From the NCBI GenBank assembly GCA_035294305.1, contig DATGLD010000026.1:62001-126000 (forward strand): a stretch of DNA of 64,000 nucleotides, in the 5' to 3' direction. A program made the translations under genes and the position numbers. Under the pieces are notes generated by a model. That model worked only from the letters and a program-made list of their open reading frames with translations. It had not been told where the DNA came from and made no database searches. Shown here piece after piece: positions 34,415 through 43,518 of this stretch; position 1 is the first letter of the stretch, and each line of letters begins with the position of its first letter. This DNA is from DASRBN01 sp035294305. Its GTDB lineage: Bacteria > Chloroflexota > Ktedonobacteria > Ktedonobacterales > Ktedonobacteraceae.

Positions 34415-35575
34415 CTACCTGAACCATCCCTGCTGCGCTTCATAATCCAGCGCATTACGTCCGCAGCCCTTCCAGTAAGGTGTCAGATCATATTCCTTGT
34501 ATATCTTTTGCAACTCGCAAGCAATTTTCAGCAAATCATCATAAGACGGGCGAGGGTGATCCTCTAAATGACTGCCATGGTCGTTATGAAAAACATTGAT
34601 GATAGGCGTCACTCCCATTTCGGCAAGATACCTGATTCCGGCAATAGTTGATTGTACTGGCTCAAGACCGGCAATCAGGATAGAGTGGACCCGCTTGCCA
34701 CTGATCATAGCAGCGGCACGTTCCAGCGCTTCAAGTAGTTTGCGCCGTCCATACAGTTGCGCCTTACCGGGGCAAATTTTTTCGAATAGGCGCTCATCGA
34801 ATATTTCTAAATTCATGGTGACACGAGCATTCAAATCTTTAAATGCTGCAAACAGGCCAAAGTCATTAGGTGGCATCGTCGCAATATGCGTCTGCAAGGG
34901 ATGCTTGACGCCCAACAAGGACTGTTTCTTATCAAGCGCCGCTGCAATCCTTAAATGTCTCTGGAAGCCCCGATCATAATCGGATAGATTTCCGCCCACC
35001 AGCATGATCTGTTTGAGCAAATGGGCATCCCTTTCCAGTGCAATTTCAAGTACAGAAGCCGCTAGCGAGGGGCTGATAGTGGGCACAAAAATCTGCTGGG
35101 AACTGCGGTTTGGCTTGAGAGAGCAAAATTTGCATTCGTGCCCATCGTTAAAATAGTAGCAGGATGCGGGAGTAAAGAAGGCCAGGGATGAGCCGCCATA
35201 AAGATTGGCCACCCTGTCACAGGGAATACCAGTGGGTGTGATATGGTCAAAGAAATGAGGGCGCTGAGGAAAGGTTACTTCTACATCGATATCATCTTTG
35301 CCTATGAGCCGGTAGCTATTGCCATCGTAAATCAGCTTCCAGGGAGAATGCCGCTTATAATTGACTGATACGATAACATCGCTGAGACACAGTTCTTGCG
35401 GTATGCGCCTGGCTCGATCTAACTCCGCCTCATCACTATCATCATAAGCGCGCCGTTTCTCCATACGCTTGAGATCAAGGGCGAATTGCTTCAGAAACTC
35501 ATTATCGAAGGAAACCCCTTCTGATAAGAGATGCAATTTGAGGTGAGCGGCATCGTGTTGAGAGGGCGTATCCAT
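34415..35575 (-). CDS. Radical SAM protein with C-x8-C-x2-C cluster motif
   Basis: A 386-residue enzyme expected to bind a 4Fe-4S cluster and cleave S-adenosylmethionine. The cluster cysteines are C139, C148 and C151 (ASCYYFNDGHECKFCSL), a C-x8-C-x2-C spacing instead of the common C-x3-C-x2-C. Downstream there are barrel-type strands: ALERDAHLLKQIMLVGGNLS, HIATMPPNDFGLFAAF, NLEIFDERLFEKICPGK, SILIAGLEPVQSTIAGI, consistent with the radical SAM TIM barrel. An N-terminal 100-residue domain precedes it. ATG 35575. Substrate unknown. Confidence 0.8.
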   Translation of the reverse strand: MDTPSQHDAAHLKLHLLSEGVSFDNEFLKQFALDLKRMEKRRAYDDSDEAELDRARRIPQELCLSDVIVSVNYKRHSPWKLIYDGNSYRLIGKDDIDVEVTFPQRPHFFDHITPTGIPCDRVANLYGGSSLAFFTPASCYYFNDGHECKFCSLKPNRSSQQIFVPTISPSLAASVLEIALERDAHLLKQIMLVGGNLSDYDRGFQRHLRIAAALDKKQSLLGVKHPLQTHIATMPPNDFGLFAAFKDLNARVTMNLEIFDERLFEKICPGKAQLYGRRKLLEALERAAAMISGKRVHSILIAGLEPVQSTIAGIRYLAEMGVTPIINVFHNDHGSHLEDHPRPSYDDLLKIACELQKIYKEYDLTPYWKGCGRNALDYEAQQGWFR

Positions 35576-35749
35576 AGTTTTCCTTCTATCTATTCAATCA
35601 TGTTCTAGTATCATCATCTCCTTGTGAAAAACGCAAAATGAGATACTGTTTTCTATAATAGACGTATTGGGAAAAGAAATTTAAAAAATCGCGTATCTTC
35701 TCAATTGGCGAATGCAAATGAGATGAAGTACAACGTTGGAAACACGCAC

Positions 35750-35787
35750 AAAGGTGCCAGCCACCTTGCAAGGCGGCTGGCACCTTT
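35750..35787. terminator. Near-perfect 38-bp palindrome
   Basis: AAAGGTGCCAGCC (35750-35762) pairs with GGCTGGCACCTTT (35775-35787) and the loop itself holds CCTTGCAAGG. It lies about 80 bases downstream of the DoxX gene, its likely terminator, and upstream of the radical SAM gene. Confidence 0.55.
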
Positions 35788-35864
35788 GCCTTTTAGATTA
35801 TCCTGGCCACCAGCTTGTGCATAGCCTGTAAACCATGGGACAGCCATTCAGAATATTCTCACTG

Positions 35865-36632
35865 CTACGCAGCCCGTGCTGGCTCCTGCCTTAGGAACCA
35901 TGTTCCAGGCTTCCAGGGCAGCCCAAGCGCGGGAAGCAAGAAATGATCGACACCGAGGTAGCCGCAGACTCTCCACGAGAAGACCAGGAACAGGCCAAAC
36001 ATGCCCAGCACAGGGTTGATACTGACGGTGCCCGCCAGCAGGTAGTTCAGGTTCATCAACACGCCGAAGCCCGCTGCGATACCCGTCAATACGCCTAAGA
36101 GTACGCCCACTCCAACGGCCACTTCTCCCCAGGTGACAATGAAGGAGAAGAATCCTGCATTGGGAAGAACTATATGCTGTAAGAACCAGCCATACCATCC
36201 CTGTACGGATGGATGAGCGCCAGAAGTTTGCGCTAGCGCCCCCATGACAAATCCTTTTAGCGCAACTCCACTCGTTCCCCACACAGGTGAAGTGACTTTT
36301 TCCCAACCGGCCAGCAGCCACTGCGCGCCAACATTCATACGCACGACGAACCACAGAGCAGAAGATCCCTCCGAACCCAGGAAAAACCGCGAGATGGCCG
36401 GTTCGGGAAACTTCTCATTTGCAGTGCTGGCCTTTAAAGCAGACCGCTCCTGCGCGAACTGGACGAAAGCCAGCACCAGTGCGAGAGCAAACAGGATAAG
36501 CAAAGCTATACCCCAATAATCATCGGCCGTTTGACCTGCGAAATTCCAGATCAGGTGAAACAGCGTCCAGGCTGCCGCAATGATGGCAATGGGAATACCC
36601 CAGAACAAAGTTGTATTACGTTGGTTTGACAT
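35865..36632 (-). CDS. DoxX-family membrane protein
   Basis: A 255-residue protein with about six to seven TM helices: N-terminal pair at 10-30 and 38-60, then the DoxX core VRMNVGAQWLLAGWEKVTSP at about 92-111, TWGEVAVGVGVLLGVLTGIA and NLNYLLAGTVSINPVLGMFG. DoxX proteins are quinone-linked or oxidoreductase-partner membrane subunits. ATG 36632 is preceded by GAAGGAG. The gene stands alone. Partner enzyme not identified. Confidence 0.87.
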   Translation of the reverse strand: MSNQRNTTLFWGIPIAIIAAAWTLFHLIWNFAGQTADDYWGIALLILFALALVLAFVQFAQERSALKASTANEKFPEPAISRFFLGSEGSSALWFVVRMNVGAQWLLAGWEKVTSPVWGTSGVALKGFVMGALAQTSGAHPSVQGWYGWFLQHIVLPNAGFFSFIVTWGEVAVGVGVLLGVLTGIAAGFGVLMNLNYLLAGTVSINPVLGMFGLFLVFSWRVCGYLGVDHFLLPALGLPWKPGTWFLRQEPARAA

Positions 36633-37115
36633 ATATCTTTCTCCTTCTCCTTTGCGGATTTTTAAACTCTTCTTGTGATCTCCTCGTCACAAGTAACTTT
36701 CTATATTAAGAATAGTCGATGCTTTCAGAGTAGTCCAGAGCTGATATCACATACCTGTCACAATTTGATCTTTGTGATGAGAATGTGATCCTCAATCGAT
36801 TCGAGCGGAAGTTCGTGATAGGAGTCCCGCAAGTTCCACTGTGGATTATTTTCTGTTATGTTTCTGTCACGATACTGTGACGCTCCCCCTGTATGCTCTC
36901 TCCAACGACATAAAAGTCATCTGTTTGTTTTCTCATTCCCTTACCATCAACGGATGGTACACAGTGAAAAGAGGTGAGCAGTGTGGCGGCATTCATAACG
37001 CCGGGTTCAAGGGATGTGGTGGCTGATTGGCGCAATCAATTGCGCTGCCACACCGTTCCGCCAGATAATGTTTACACGGTGGCGCCTCGGGCGCTGCCAG
37101 AAAGGACTCTCTTCC
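36633..37115. other. Divergent promoter region with inverted repeats
   Basis: Between doxX-type and IPT genes. Two inverted repeats could be regulator sites: TCACAA at 36758-36763 with TTGTGA at 36772-36777, and GTCAC at 36866-36870 with GTGAC at 36877-36881. The half-sites have the opposite order to a CRP site. No gene seen. Confidence 0.35.
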
Positions 37116-38150
37116 TTGAATACGCAAACTACTTTTCGCCTGGCGCCCTGGCAGCGCCCGGTCGCGCTCAGTTTCTTGCTCGGCTTCGCGCTGCTGGTGG
37201 GCAATTTACTGAGCCTGGGAACGGCTCATGCGCAGGCCGCTCTCACCTGCCCCAAGATCACCAGCTTTAGCCCTACCAGCGGCTCAGCAGGGGTCAGTGT
37301 GACGATCACCGGCTGCGGCTTCACCGGAGCGACGAAAGTCACCTTCAAAGGCGTCTCAGCCATCTTCACTGTCACCTCCGACACGCAGATCACGGCTACA
37401 GTACCCAGCGGAGCTGCCACCGGCCGGATCGCCGTGACAACTTCGAGCGGCGCAACAGTGCAGAGTTCAAGCAAGTTCGCCGTGCTGAAAGCGCCTCCGG
37501 CGGTGACGCTCTCGCCGTCAGCCGGACCTCCAACCAGTTCGGTGAGTGTGAGCGGCAGCAACTTCGGCAGCTATGAGGCGGTCGATATCTACTTTGACAC
37601 GACTGATGAGGCGCTGGCCGCCACGAATGCCCAGGGCGCGTTTTCCGGGACCAGCATCCTGGTTCCCGCCAGCGCCCTGCCGGGCACGCACTGGATCACA
37701 GCGGTGGGCCGGCACAGCGGGCTGAGCGCGCAGACAGCGTTTACCGTGCAGACCAACTGGGTGGAGTTCGGCGATTTGCCGCAACATACCCGCGCCAACC
37801 AGTATGAGAACGTCCTCAGTCCAGCCAATGTTGGCAGCCTGGATGTAGACTGGTCGGCTGCCACCGGAGCTGGCATCTTTTCCTCCCCGGCAGTTGTCAA
37901 TGGCGTAGTCTACGTCGGTTCGAATGACGTGAACCTGTATGCTTTTAACGCCCAGACAGGCGCGCAACTGTGGGCGGCGGCCACAGGAAATGTCGTTGAC
38001 TCTTCTCCGGCAGTGGCAAATGGGGTGGTCTATGTTGGCTCGGAGGATCATCACCTCTATGCGTATACTCTGCCCGGCAATGAGCAATTCCGGCCAGCCG
38101 GACGACCCAATCCGGCAAACCTGCATCCCAATCTGAAGCTCCACCTGTAG
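37116..38150 (+). CDS. Secreted IPT/TIG and PQQ-repeat protein, probably truncated
   Basis: 344 residues from TTG 37116 (AAAGGA about 10 bases upstream), giving a signal peptide PVALSFLLGFALLVGNLLSL ending AHAQA. Then an IPT/TIG domain (ITSFSPTSGSAGVSVTITGC, about 50-125), a second Ig-like domain (VTLSPSAGPPTSSVSVSGSN) and two PQQ-type beta-propeller blades (SSPAVVNGVVYVGSNDVNLY and SSPAVANGVVYVGSEDHHLY). Propellers need more blades, and the last 24 residues run into a family A repeat that supplies the stop, so the 3' end was probably lost by repeat insertion or recombination. Extracellular; function unknown. Confidence 0.75.
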   Translation: MNTQTTFRLAPWQRPVALSFLLGFALLVGNLLSLGTAHAQAALTCPKITSFSPTSGSAGVSVTITGCGFTGATKVTFKGVSAIFTVTSDTQITATVPSGAATGRIAVTTSSGATVQSSSKFAVLKAPPAVTLSPSAGPPTSSVSVSGSNFGSYEAVDIYFDTTDEALAATNAQGAFSGTSILVPASALPGTHWITAVGRHSGLSAQTAFTVQTNWVEFGDLPQHTRANQYENVLSPANVGSLDVDWSAATGAGIFSSPAVVNGVVYVGSNDVNLYAFNAQTGAQLWAAATGNVVDSSPAVANGVVYVGSEDHHLYAYTLPGNEQFRPAGRPNPANLHPNLKLHL

Positions 38151-38252
38151 GGGCCGATTGATCGTGCCCAGGGGGGCAGGGCGGGGAAACTACGGACGCA
38201 CATGGAACGCGCTTTCCCCACCCATCCCCGCAGGGCGCGCTGAATCACGCCC
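38149..38252. repeat. Palindromic repeat cluster, family A
   Basis: Holds GTAGGGGCCGATTGATCG (38149-38166), GTGCCCAGGGGGGCAGGGC and a distal GGGCGCGCTGAATCACGCCC near 38233-38252. It joins the truncated IPT gene to an NB-ARC pseudogene on the other strand. Confidence 0.6.
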
Positions 38253-39315
38253 CTACAGTTCGCTCAAAACTTCCGCCACAACGCTATCCAGGTCTAGAGT
38301 TTTTCCCTCTTCCCAGGCAGAGGTAAATTGTTCTGGCGAAAGCGCCGCTTCACACTCGCCGCGAGCGACTTGCAGGTCTCGATTGATATCTACCATCTGA
38401 ACAGCGGGATGCGGGTGGTTTTCAACCAGGCCCAACCATGCCGCCGCTTGCAGCGGTTTGCTTCTGAGTACCCACACTCGCGCCGCTGCAACGAGCGCCT
38501 TAAGTTTATACGTACTGCCAGGAAAACGACAGGCCATCTCCAATCCTTCACGCAGGCACGCAAATGCCTTGTCTTCTTCATGCAGTTGCAGGTAAATGAT
38601 AGCAAGGCTGTTCAGATTATTGGGTAACAGCAAACTTGTTTCCATAGAACGAGCAGCGATAAGACTTTGCTCGAAGTAGTCCCGCGCCTTCTCGCAGTTC
38701 GGCAAGCGGTTCGCCCACGCCCCAGCCGAGGCTGTCTTCATTCTGGAGTAAGCGCCCGGCCACTTGAATAGCCAGCGGCAGCCCTTCCAGGGCGCGTGCT
38801 TCACCCGGGCGGCTGGCAACCGTCTCAGGGGTCAGGATGCCGAGCAGTTCAAGGGCCAACTCATCGGCCAGAACCGGCAGGCGGTACAGGCCAGAGGGCG
38901 TAGGAGCCAGCGACCGGGCTACATCATTCAAGCGGCTGGTCATGACCAGGGCGCAGGCGCGCCCGCCAACTTTGAACGGCACAGCGTGTTCCACACGCCA
39001 GATGTCGTCTACGATCAACAGCATACGCCTATCGCGTAACACGGCGGTGAGTTGAGCGGTGATGGTCTCCAGTTGAGGAACCTGTCCGGGGCCGGTGAGA
39101 TGAAGCGCCTCGGTCCATACCATGAGTTCGGCTAACAGATTTGGTGCTTCTCCCAGCGAGGTCCATAGAACACCATCAGGGAACTCACTGGCAATAGCGG
39201 GATCATGCGCTAGCGCCGCGATGATCGTACTTTTGCCAACGCCCGGCCAGCCATGAATGACGGTCGCGGGGCGCATCTCACCATTGATCCCAACGCGCTG
39301 TTTGAGGTCCCGCAC
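38253..39315 (-). pseudogene. NB-ARC/TPR regulator, degenerate
   Basis: Two frames are needed. 39315-38700 reads an NB-ARC ATPase: VIHGWPGVGKSTIIAAL (Walker A), RRMLLIVDDIW (Walker B), ALVMTSRLNDVA and EGLPLAIQVAGRLL. Near 38700 the frame shifts, and 38750-38253 reads a TPR tail (NCEKARDYFEQSLIAARSME, AFACLREGLEMACRF). Normally several hundred residues separate these parts, so an internal deletion accompanied the frameshift. The 5' end is cut by a MITE fragment at 39310-39363. A relic of an AfsR/LuxR-type signalling ATPase. Confidence 0.75.
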
Positions 39316-39363
39316 CCCGGCAGGGGTTTCACCCCTGCACCCCGAGTTATGAGTGGATGGCAG
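39310..39363. mobile_element. Fragment of the 125-bp MITE
   Basis: Matches the right half of the MITE at 48890-49014 (CGCACCCCGGCAGGGGT through GAGTTATGAGTGGATGGCAG). Its left half is gone. It sits at the broken 5' end of the NB-ARC gene. Confidence 0.8.
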
Positions 39364-39797
39364 GTCAGGTCCCGCTCCGGGTTATGGCCACGACACGCTT
39401 ACGATTCTACCACTTCTGCCATAGCCCTTCAAATGCCTGGGCAACGAGGCGACGACAAAGTGTATTCTTTATTGGCGCTGTGTGACAAGATTTCACGCCT
39501 GATCCGCGCAAGAAATTGCGTCGATGTGGCGAGGAAACGAGTCACTATCTTGTTTTTGGCTCAAGAATTGGGTATGCTTTGAGCAGCAGCGTCAAACCGA
39601 TGAGTTTGAAAACCATGCAGGGCACCTGGCGTGCGCTCTTGATCAATACACGTCCCCGGATGGCGCGCTGTTCCACCGCATCGACTTCTACCAGCAAGGG
39701 CTGAGGAAGCTGGGCAAAACCACCATTGAGCGATACAGCAGGGTGGATGTGACCGAAGCCTCGCATCTGATCGAGAACAGGACTTAGGGCTATTCAC
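39364..39797. other. Degenerate sequence, gene remnants
   Basis: No intact gene. On the plus strand 39585-39787 reads FEQQRQTDEFENHAGHL, ALFHRIDFYQQGLRKLGK and RYSRVDVTEASHLIENR, plausible protein text with no usable start, ending at TAG 39785-39787. It may be the tail of a lost gene; family unknown. Confidence 0.3.
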
Positions 39798-39826
39798 TTG
39801 ACAAATAGAATACACGTTCTTATTCT
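39798..39826 (+). promoter_or_regulatory. dnaE promoter
   Basis: TTGACA at 39798-39803, 17-base spacer, TATTCT at 39821-39826, about 30 bases before the ATG. Confidence 0.75.
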
Positions 39827-39856
39827 TTACTTAGAATAACTTCTGGAGGGAATATC

Positions 39857-42800
39857 ATGGGGGCTGATTTCGCGCACCTGCACGTCCATACCGAATATTC
39901 ATTGCTGGACGGTTTTAGCCGCACCAAAAAACTCGTGTCGCAGGCTAAAGCTTTGGGGATGAATCACCTGGCCATCACCGACCACGGCGTCATGTATGGC
40001 GCCATCGAATTTTACAAGGCCTGCAAAGCGGGCGGCATCAATCCTGTCATCGGCATCGAGGCGTATCTGACCGAAGATATGCACGACCACTCGAAACGCT
40101 ACAGCGACGACTACCATCACCTGCTGCTGCTCGCCAAAAATAACACGGGCTATTATAACCTTTTGAAACTGACCACTATCGCCAATACCGAGGGCTTCCA
40201 CCTGCGCCCGCGTATTGATAAGAAAGTCCTGGAAAAATATGCCGAGGGGTTGATCGTCACCTCTACCTGCCTCTCCGGCGAAATTCCCAAGTTGCTGCTA
40301 AAAGAGCACCAGGAAGAGGCCTATAAAATGGCCCGCTGGTACCAGGATGTCTTCGGGCCGGAAAATTTTTATCTAGAAATTCAAGAGCATCACGGCATTT
40401 TTGAGGATAACCAGCCTTCGCCACAGGGACGGCTCAACCAGATGCTCTATCAAATGCACAAAGACCTGCAGATCGAGATGGTGGTCACCAACGACCTGCA
40501 CTACGTCGATGCGCACGATGCCGCCTCGCATGACGTCCTGCTCTGCGTGCAGACAGGCAAGCAGTTGAATACGCCCAAACGCATGAAGTTCGATAGCCAT
40601 GAATACTATCTGAAAAGTCCAGGCGAGATGGCGCAACTTTTCCCCGACTTGCCCGGCGCCCTGCTGAACACCGTGCGCATCGCCGAACAGTGCAGCGTCG
40701 ACCCCCTGGCCTACAAAGCGCAATTGCCCAACTATGATATTCCCCCTGGATATAGCTCGCAAAAAGAGTATTTGCGCGCCCTGTGTATGGAAGGCGTCAA
40801 AGAACGTTTTAGCGAACTGACCGAGCAAATAGAGAAGCAGATCGACTACGAAATCGATTTAATTAACGAAAAAGGCTTCGTCCCCTATTTCTTGATCGAG
40901 TGGGACTTTGTGAACTACGCTCGCTCGCATGGTATTCGCTGCTCGGCGCGTGGTTCTGCCGCCGGCAGCCTGATGGCCTACACATTGGGCATCACCAACG
41001 TTGATCCCCTGCGCTACCAGCTACCTTTTGAGCGCTTCTTCAATCCAGAACGCGCTGATATGCCCGATATCGACATGGACTTCCCCGATGACCGGCGTGA
41101 AGAAGTGATCGAGTATGTGGCACGCAAATATGGTGAGGACTGCGTGGCGCAGATGGTTACCTTCAACACCATGGCGGCCAAAGCATCGGTCAAAGACGTG
41201 GCGCGCGTGATGGGCGAGCAGGAAATGGGAGACCGCATCACACGACTCATCCCCACTGGCCCGAATGTCACGCTACAAAAATCGCTCGACAGCGTCAAAG
41301 AACTGGCGGATCTGTACAAGCAGAATCAGGTTGCGCAGGAGATCATCGACCAGGCCTTGAAGCTGGAAGGCGCGGTACGCACCACCGGCGTGCACGCTGC
41401 CGGTGTTATCGTCGCTAACGAGGCGCTGGAACACTTTGTGCCGCTGCAATTGCGCGATCCCAAAGACCCCAGCAAGGGGCGCATCACGCAGTACGAGCAG
41501 GCGCATCTTGAGGAACTCGGCCTGATCAAATTCGACTTCCTGGGCCTCTCCAACCTGACCATCCTTGATAATACGCTTAAATACATCAAGCAATCGCGTG
41601 GCGAAGAGGTGATTCTGGAAAAGGTGCCGCTTGACCCGGTGGGCGACCCGGTGCAGGATGCCAGGCGTAAAAAGGCTTTCGACCTGCTGGCAAGCGGTGA
41701 GACAACCGGCATCTTCCAGCTTGAGGGCGCGAAGATGACCGAGTACATCAAACAACTCAAGCCGACATGCATTGAAGATATCATGGCCATGATCGCGCTC
41801 TACCGGCCCGGCCCCATGGATAGCATTCCCGATTTCATCGACGCCAAGCATGGGCGTAAGAAAATTACCTATCTCGATCCGCGCCTGGAGGAGTGGTTGA
41901 ACGAATCTTATGGCGTCATCGTGTACCAGGACCAGGTATTGTTTATCACCGTCGGACTGGCGAACTTCTCCTGGGGCAAGGCCAACAAGTTTCGTAAGGC
42001 CCTCAGTAAAAAGAAGATGGACGAGGTCGAGGGCTACAAGAACGATTTCATCGAGGGCTGTGTGAAAAACAACGTGAAGCGAGAGGTGGCCGAACAGCTC
42101 TTCACGCTGATTATGCCATTTGGCGGCTACGGTTTCAACAAGGCGCACGCGGCCAGCTACGCGGTGGTGGCCTTCTACACGGCTTATCTCAAAGCCAACT
42201 ATACAGCCGAGTTCATGGCCGCGACCATGACCACCGAGGCTTCGGATGCCAGGAAGATTGCCAACGCTATCGCCGAATGCAAGCGCATGGGCGTCGAGGT
42301 GCTGGGACCGGATGTCAACAAGAGCGACCGGGGCTTTACCGTTGAGGGGGGAGGCGTGCGCTTCGGCCTGCTTGCTATTAAGGGAATCGGCGAAGGCCCA
42401 ATTGGTGAAATCGTGCGGGCGCGCACCGAGGGCGGCCCTTTCAAGTCGCTGGCGGACTTCTGCACGCGCGTCGATCCTAAATTCGTGGGCAAGGGAGCGC
42501 TCGAGACATTGATCAAGGCCGGGGCGCTGGACTCGCTGGCCGCCGGCAAGCGGCACCAGTTGCTCGACGCCGTGGAACGCGCCATGCAGTTCGGCAAAAA
42601 CGAACGAGCCGCGAAAGAGCGCGGCATGATCAGCCTGTTTGGAGAAATCGAAGAGGTTGAAAATGCCTTCGAGTTCGCCCTCAACCCGAATGCCGAGGAG
42701 ATTCCGCGCAAGCAGTTGCTGCAATGGGAAAAAGACCTGGTTGGCGTCTATATCTCCAAACATCCCCTGGCCTACCTCACCGACCTGCTCAAGGAGCGCG

Positions 42801-43372
42801 TGACCCACACGACGGCGCAGATCACGGAGGAACTTGATAAGCAAAAGGTGGTGCTGGGCGGCACTATCCGCGAGGCGCGGCGCATCACGACCAAGAAGGG
42901 CGATACGATGTGCGTTGTGCAGTTAGAGGATATGTATGGCTCCGTCAGCGTCACGGTCTTCCCCAGGGTCTACGAGGAGACGGCGGAACTCTGGAACGAG
43001 GATACGGTGGTGATCGTGCGCGGCGAGGTGCAGGTAAGGCGCGACGAGGCGGGTATTCTGTGCAACGCGGTCGAACAATTGCACGCGGCAGAAGAAGAGA
43101 TGGACCGCAAGCGGTACCAGGTGTGGCTCAAACTACAACTCAGCGGCAAAGACGAACGCTCCATTTCCGATGATATTATCAAAGTGCAGGACATCTACCG
43201 CTATATTCGTGAGCGCCCGGGGCGCGACCACTATGAAATTCTGGTCTCCAATGGCGAGTGGCACGCTCTCCTGACCCCCAGCGATAATACCATGTTTTAC
43301 ACGCCAGAACTGCATAGCAAACTGGAAGAGGTGCTTGGCCCCGGCATGGTGGAAGCAAAGGTGATGGTATAG
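39857..43372 (+). CDS. dnaE: DNA polymerase III alpha subunit DnaE
   Basis: Replicative polymerase catalytic subunit, 1171 residues (normal length). PHP domain first (HLHVHTEYSLLDG at 8-20, ITDHGVMYG), then the family C palm: RCSARGSAAGSLMAYTLGI at about 360-378 and the catalytic PDIDMDFPDDRR at about 400-411; GVHAAGVIV, YRPGPMDSIPDF, VYQDQVLFI; beta-clamp/HhH region; and an OB fold at about 990-1070 (VVLGGTIREARRITTKKG). GGAGGG is 7 bases before ATG 39857. It is monocistronic with its own promoter and a hairpin after the stop. Confidence 0.98.
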   Translation: MGADFAHLHVHTEYSLLDGFSRTKKLVSQAKALGMNHLAITDHGVMYGAIEFYKACKAGGINPVIGIEAYLTEDMHDHSKRYSDDYHHLLLLAKNNTGYYNLLKLTTIANTEGFHLRPRIDKKVLEKYAEGLIVTSTCLSGEIPKLLLKEHQEEAYKMARWYQDVFGPENFYLEIQEHHGIFEDNQPSPQGRLNQMLYQMHKDLQIEMVVTNDLHYVDAHDAASHDVLLCVQTGKQLNTPKRMKFDSHEYYLKSPGEMAQLFPDLPGALLNTVRIAEQCSVDPLAYKAQLPNYDIPPGYSSQKEYLRALCMEGVKERFSELTEQIEKQIDYEIDLINEKGFVPYFLIEWDFVNYARSHGIRCSARGSAAGSLMAYTLGITNVDPLRYQLPFERFFNPERADMPDIDMDFPDDRREEVIEYVARKYGEDCVAQMVTFNTMAAKASVKDVARVMGEQEMGDRITRLIPTGPNVTLQKSLDSVKELADLYKQNQVAQEIIDQALKLEGAVRTTGVHAAGVIVANEALEHFVPLQLRDPKDPSKGRITQYEQAHLEELGLIKFDFLGLSNLTILDNTLKYIKQSRGEEVILEKVPLDPVGDPVQDARRKKAFDLLASGETTGIFQLEGAKMTEYIKQLKPTCIEDIMAMIALYRPGPMDSIPDFIDAKHGRKKITYLDPRLEEWLNESYGVIVYQDQVLFITVGLANFSWGKANKFRKALSKKKMDEVEGYKNDFIEGCVKNNVKREVAEQLFTLIMPFGGYGFNKAHAASYAVVAFYTAYLKANYTAEFMAATMTTEASDARKIANAIAECKRMGVEVLGPDVNKSDRGFTVEGGGVRFGLLAIKGIGEGPIGEIVRARTEGGPFKSLADFCTRVDPKFVGKGALETLIKAGALDSLAAGKRHQLLDAVERAMQFGKNERAAKERGMISLFGEIEEVENAFEFALNPNAEEIPRKQLLQWEKDLVGVYISKHPLAYLTDLLKERVTHTTAQITEELDKQKVVLGGTIREARRITTKKGDTMCVVQLEDMYGSVSVTVFPRVYEETAELWNEDTVVIVRGEVQVRRDEAGILCNAVEQLHAAEEEMDRKRYQVWLKLQLSGKDERSISDDIIKVQDIYRYIRERPGRDHYEILVSNGEWHALLTPSDNTMFYTPELHSKLEEVLGPGMVEAKVMV

Positions 43373-43428
43373 GATGGAAGACGACCGGCGAGTGACATGA
43401 ACAAGATATGATAGAGTAAGCAGTATGA

Positions 43429-43462
43429 AATGCAGGATATCCTATGATAGATCTCCTGCATT
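43429..43462 (+). terminator. Stem-loop after dnaE
   Basis: AATGCAGGA (43429-43437) pairs with TCCTGCATT (43454-43462). No T-run follows, so termination strength is uncertain. Confidence 0.5.
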
Positions 43463-43518
43463 CCATAAGGCCATAAGCAATCCTGCTGGCTAATAAGCCG
43501 GTAGCATTTCCGTTTAGT

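Noticed and set aside
35598..35783. 61-residue minus-strand frame with CACFQRC upstream of the radical SAM gene, as a possible modified-peptide precursor
   Set aside because: Its start lies in the palindrome 35750-35787 and it has no ribosome site. The Cys-rich part is the hairpin arm read as protein.
36758..36881. CRP/FNR binding sites upstream of the DoxX gene
   Set aside because: The half-sites are in TCACA-TGTGA order, the reverse of a CRP site. They are listed only as unassigned inverted repeats.
41273..42844. 523-residue open frame antisense to dnaE
   Set aside because: A shadow of the high-GC dnaE codon pattern. No recognisable domain, no ribosome site.
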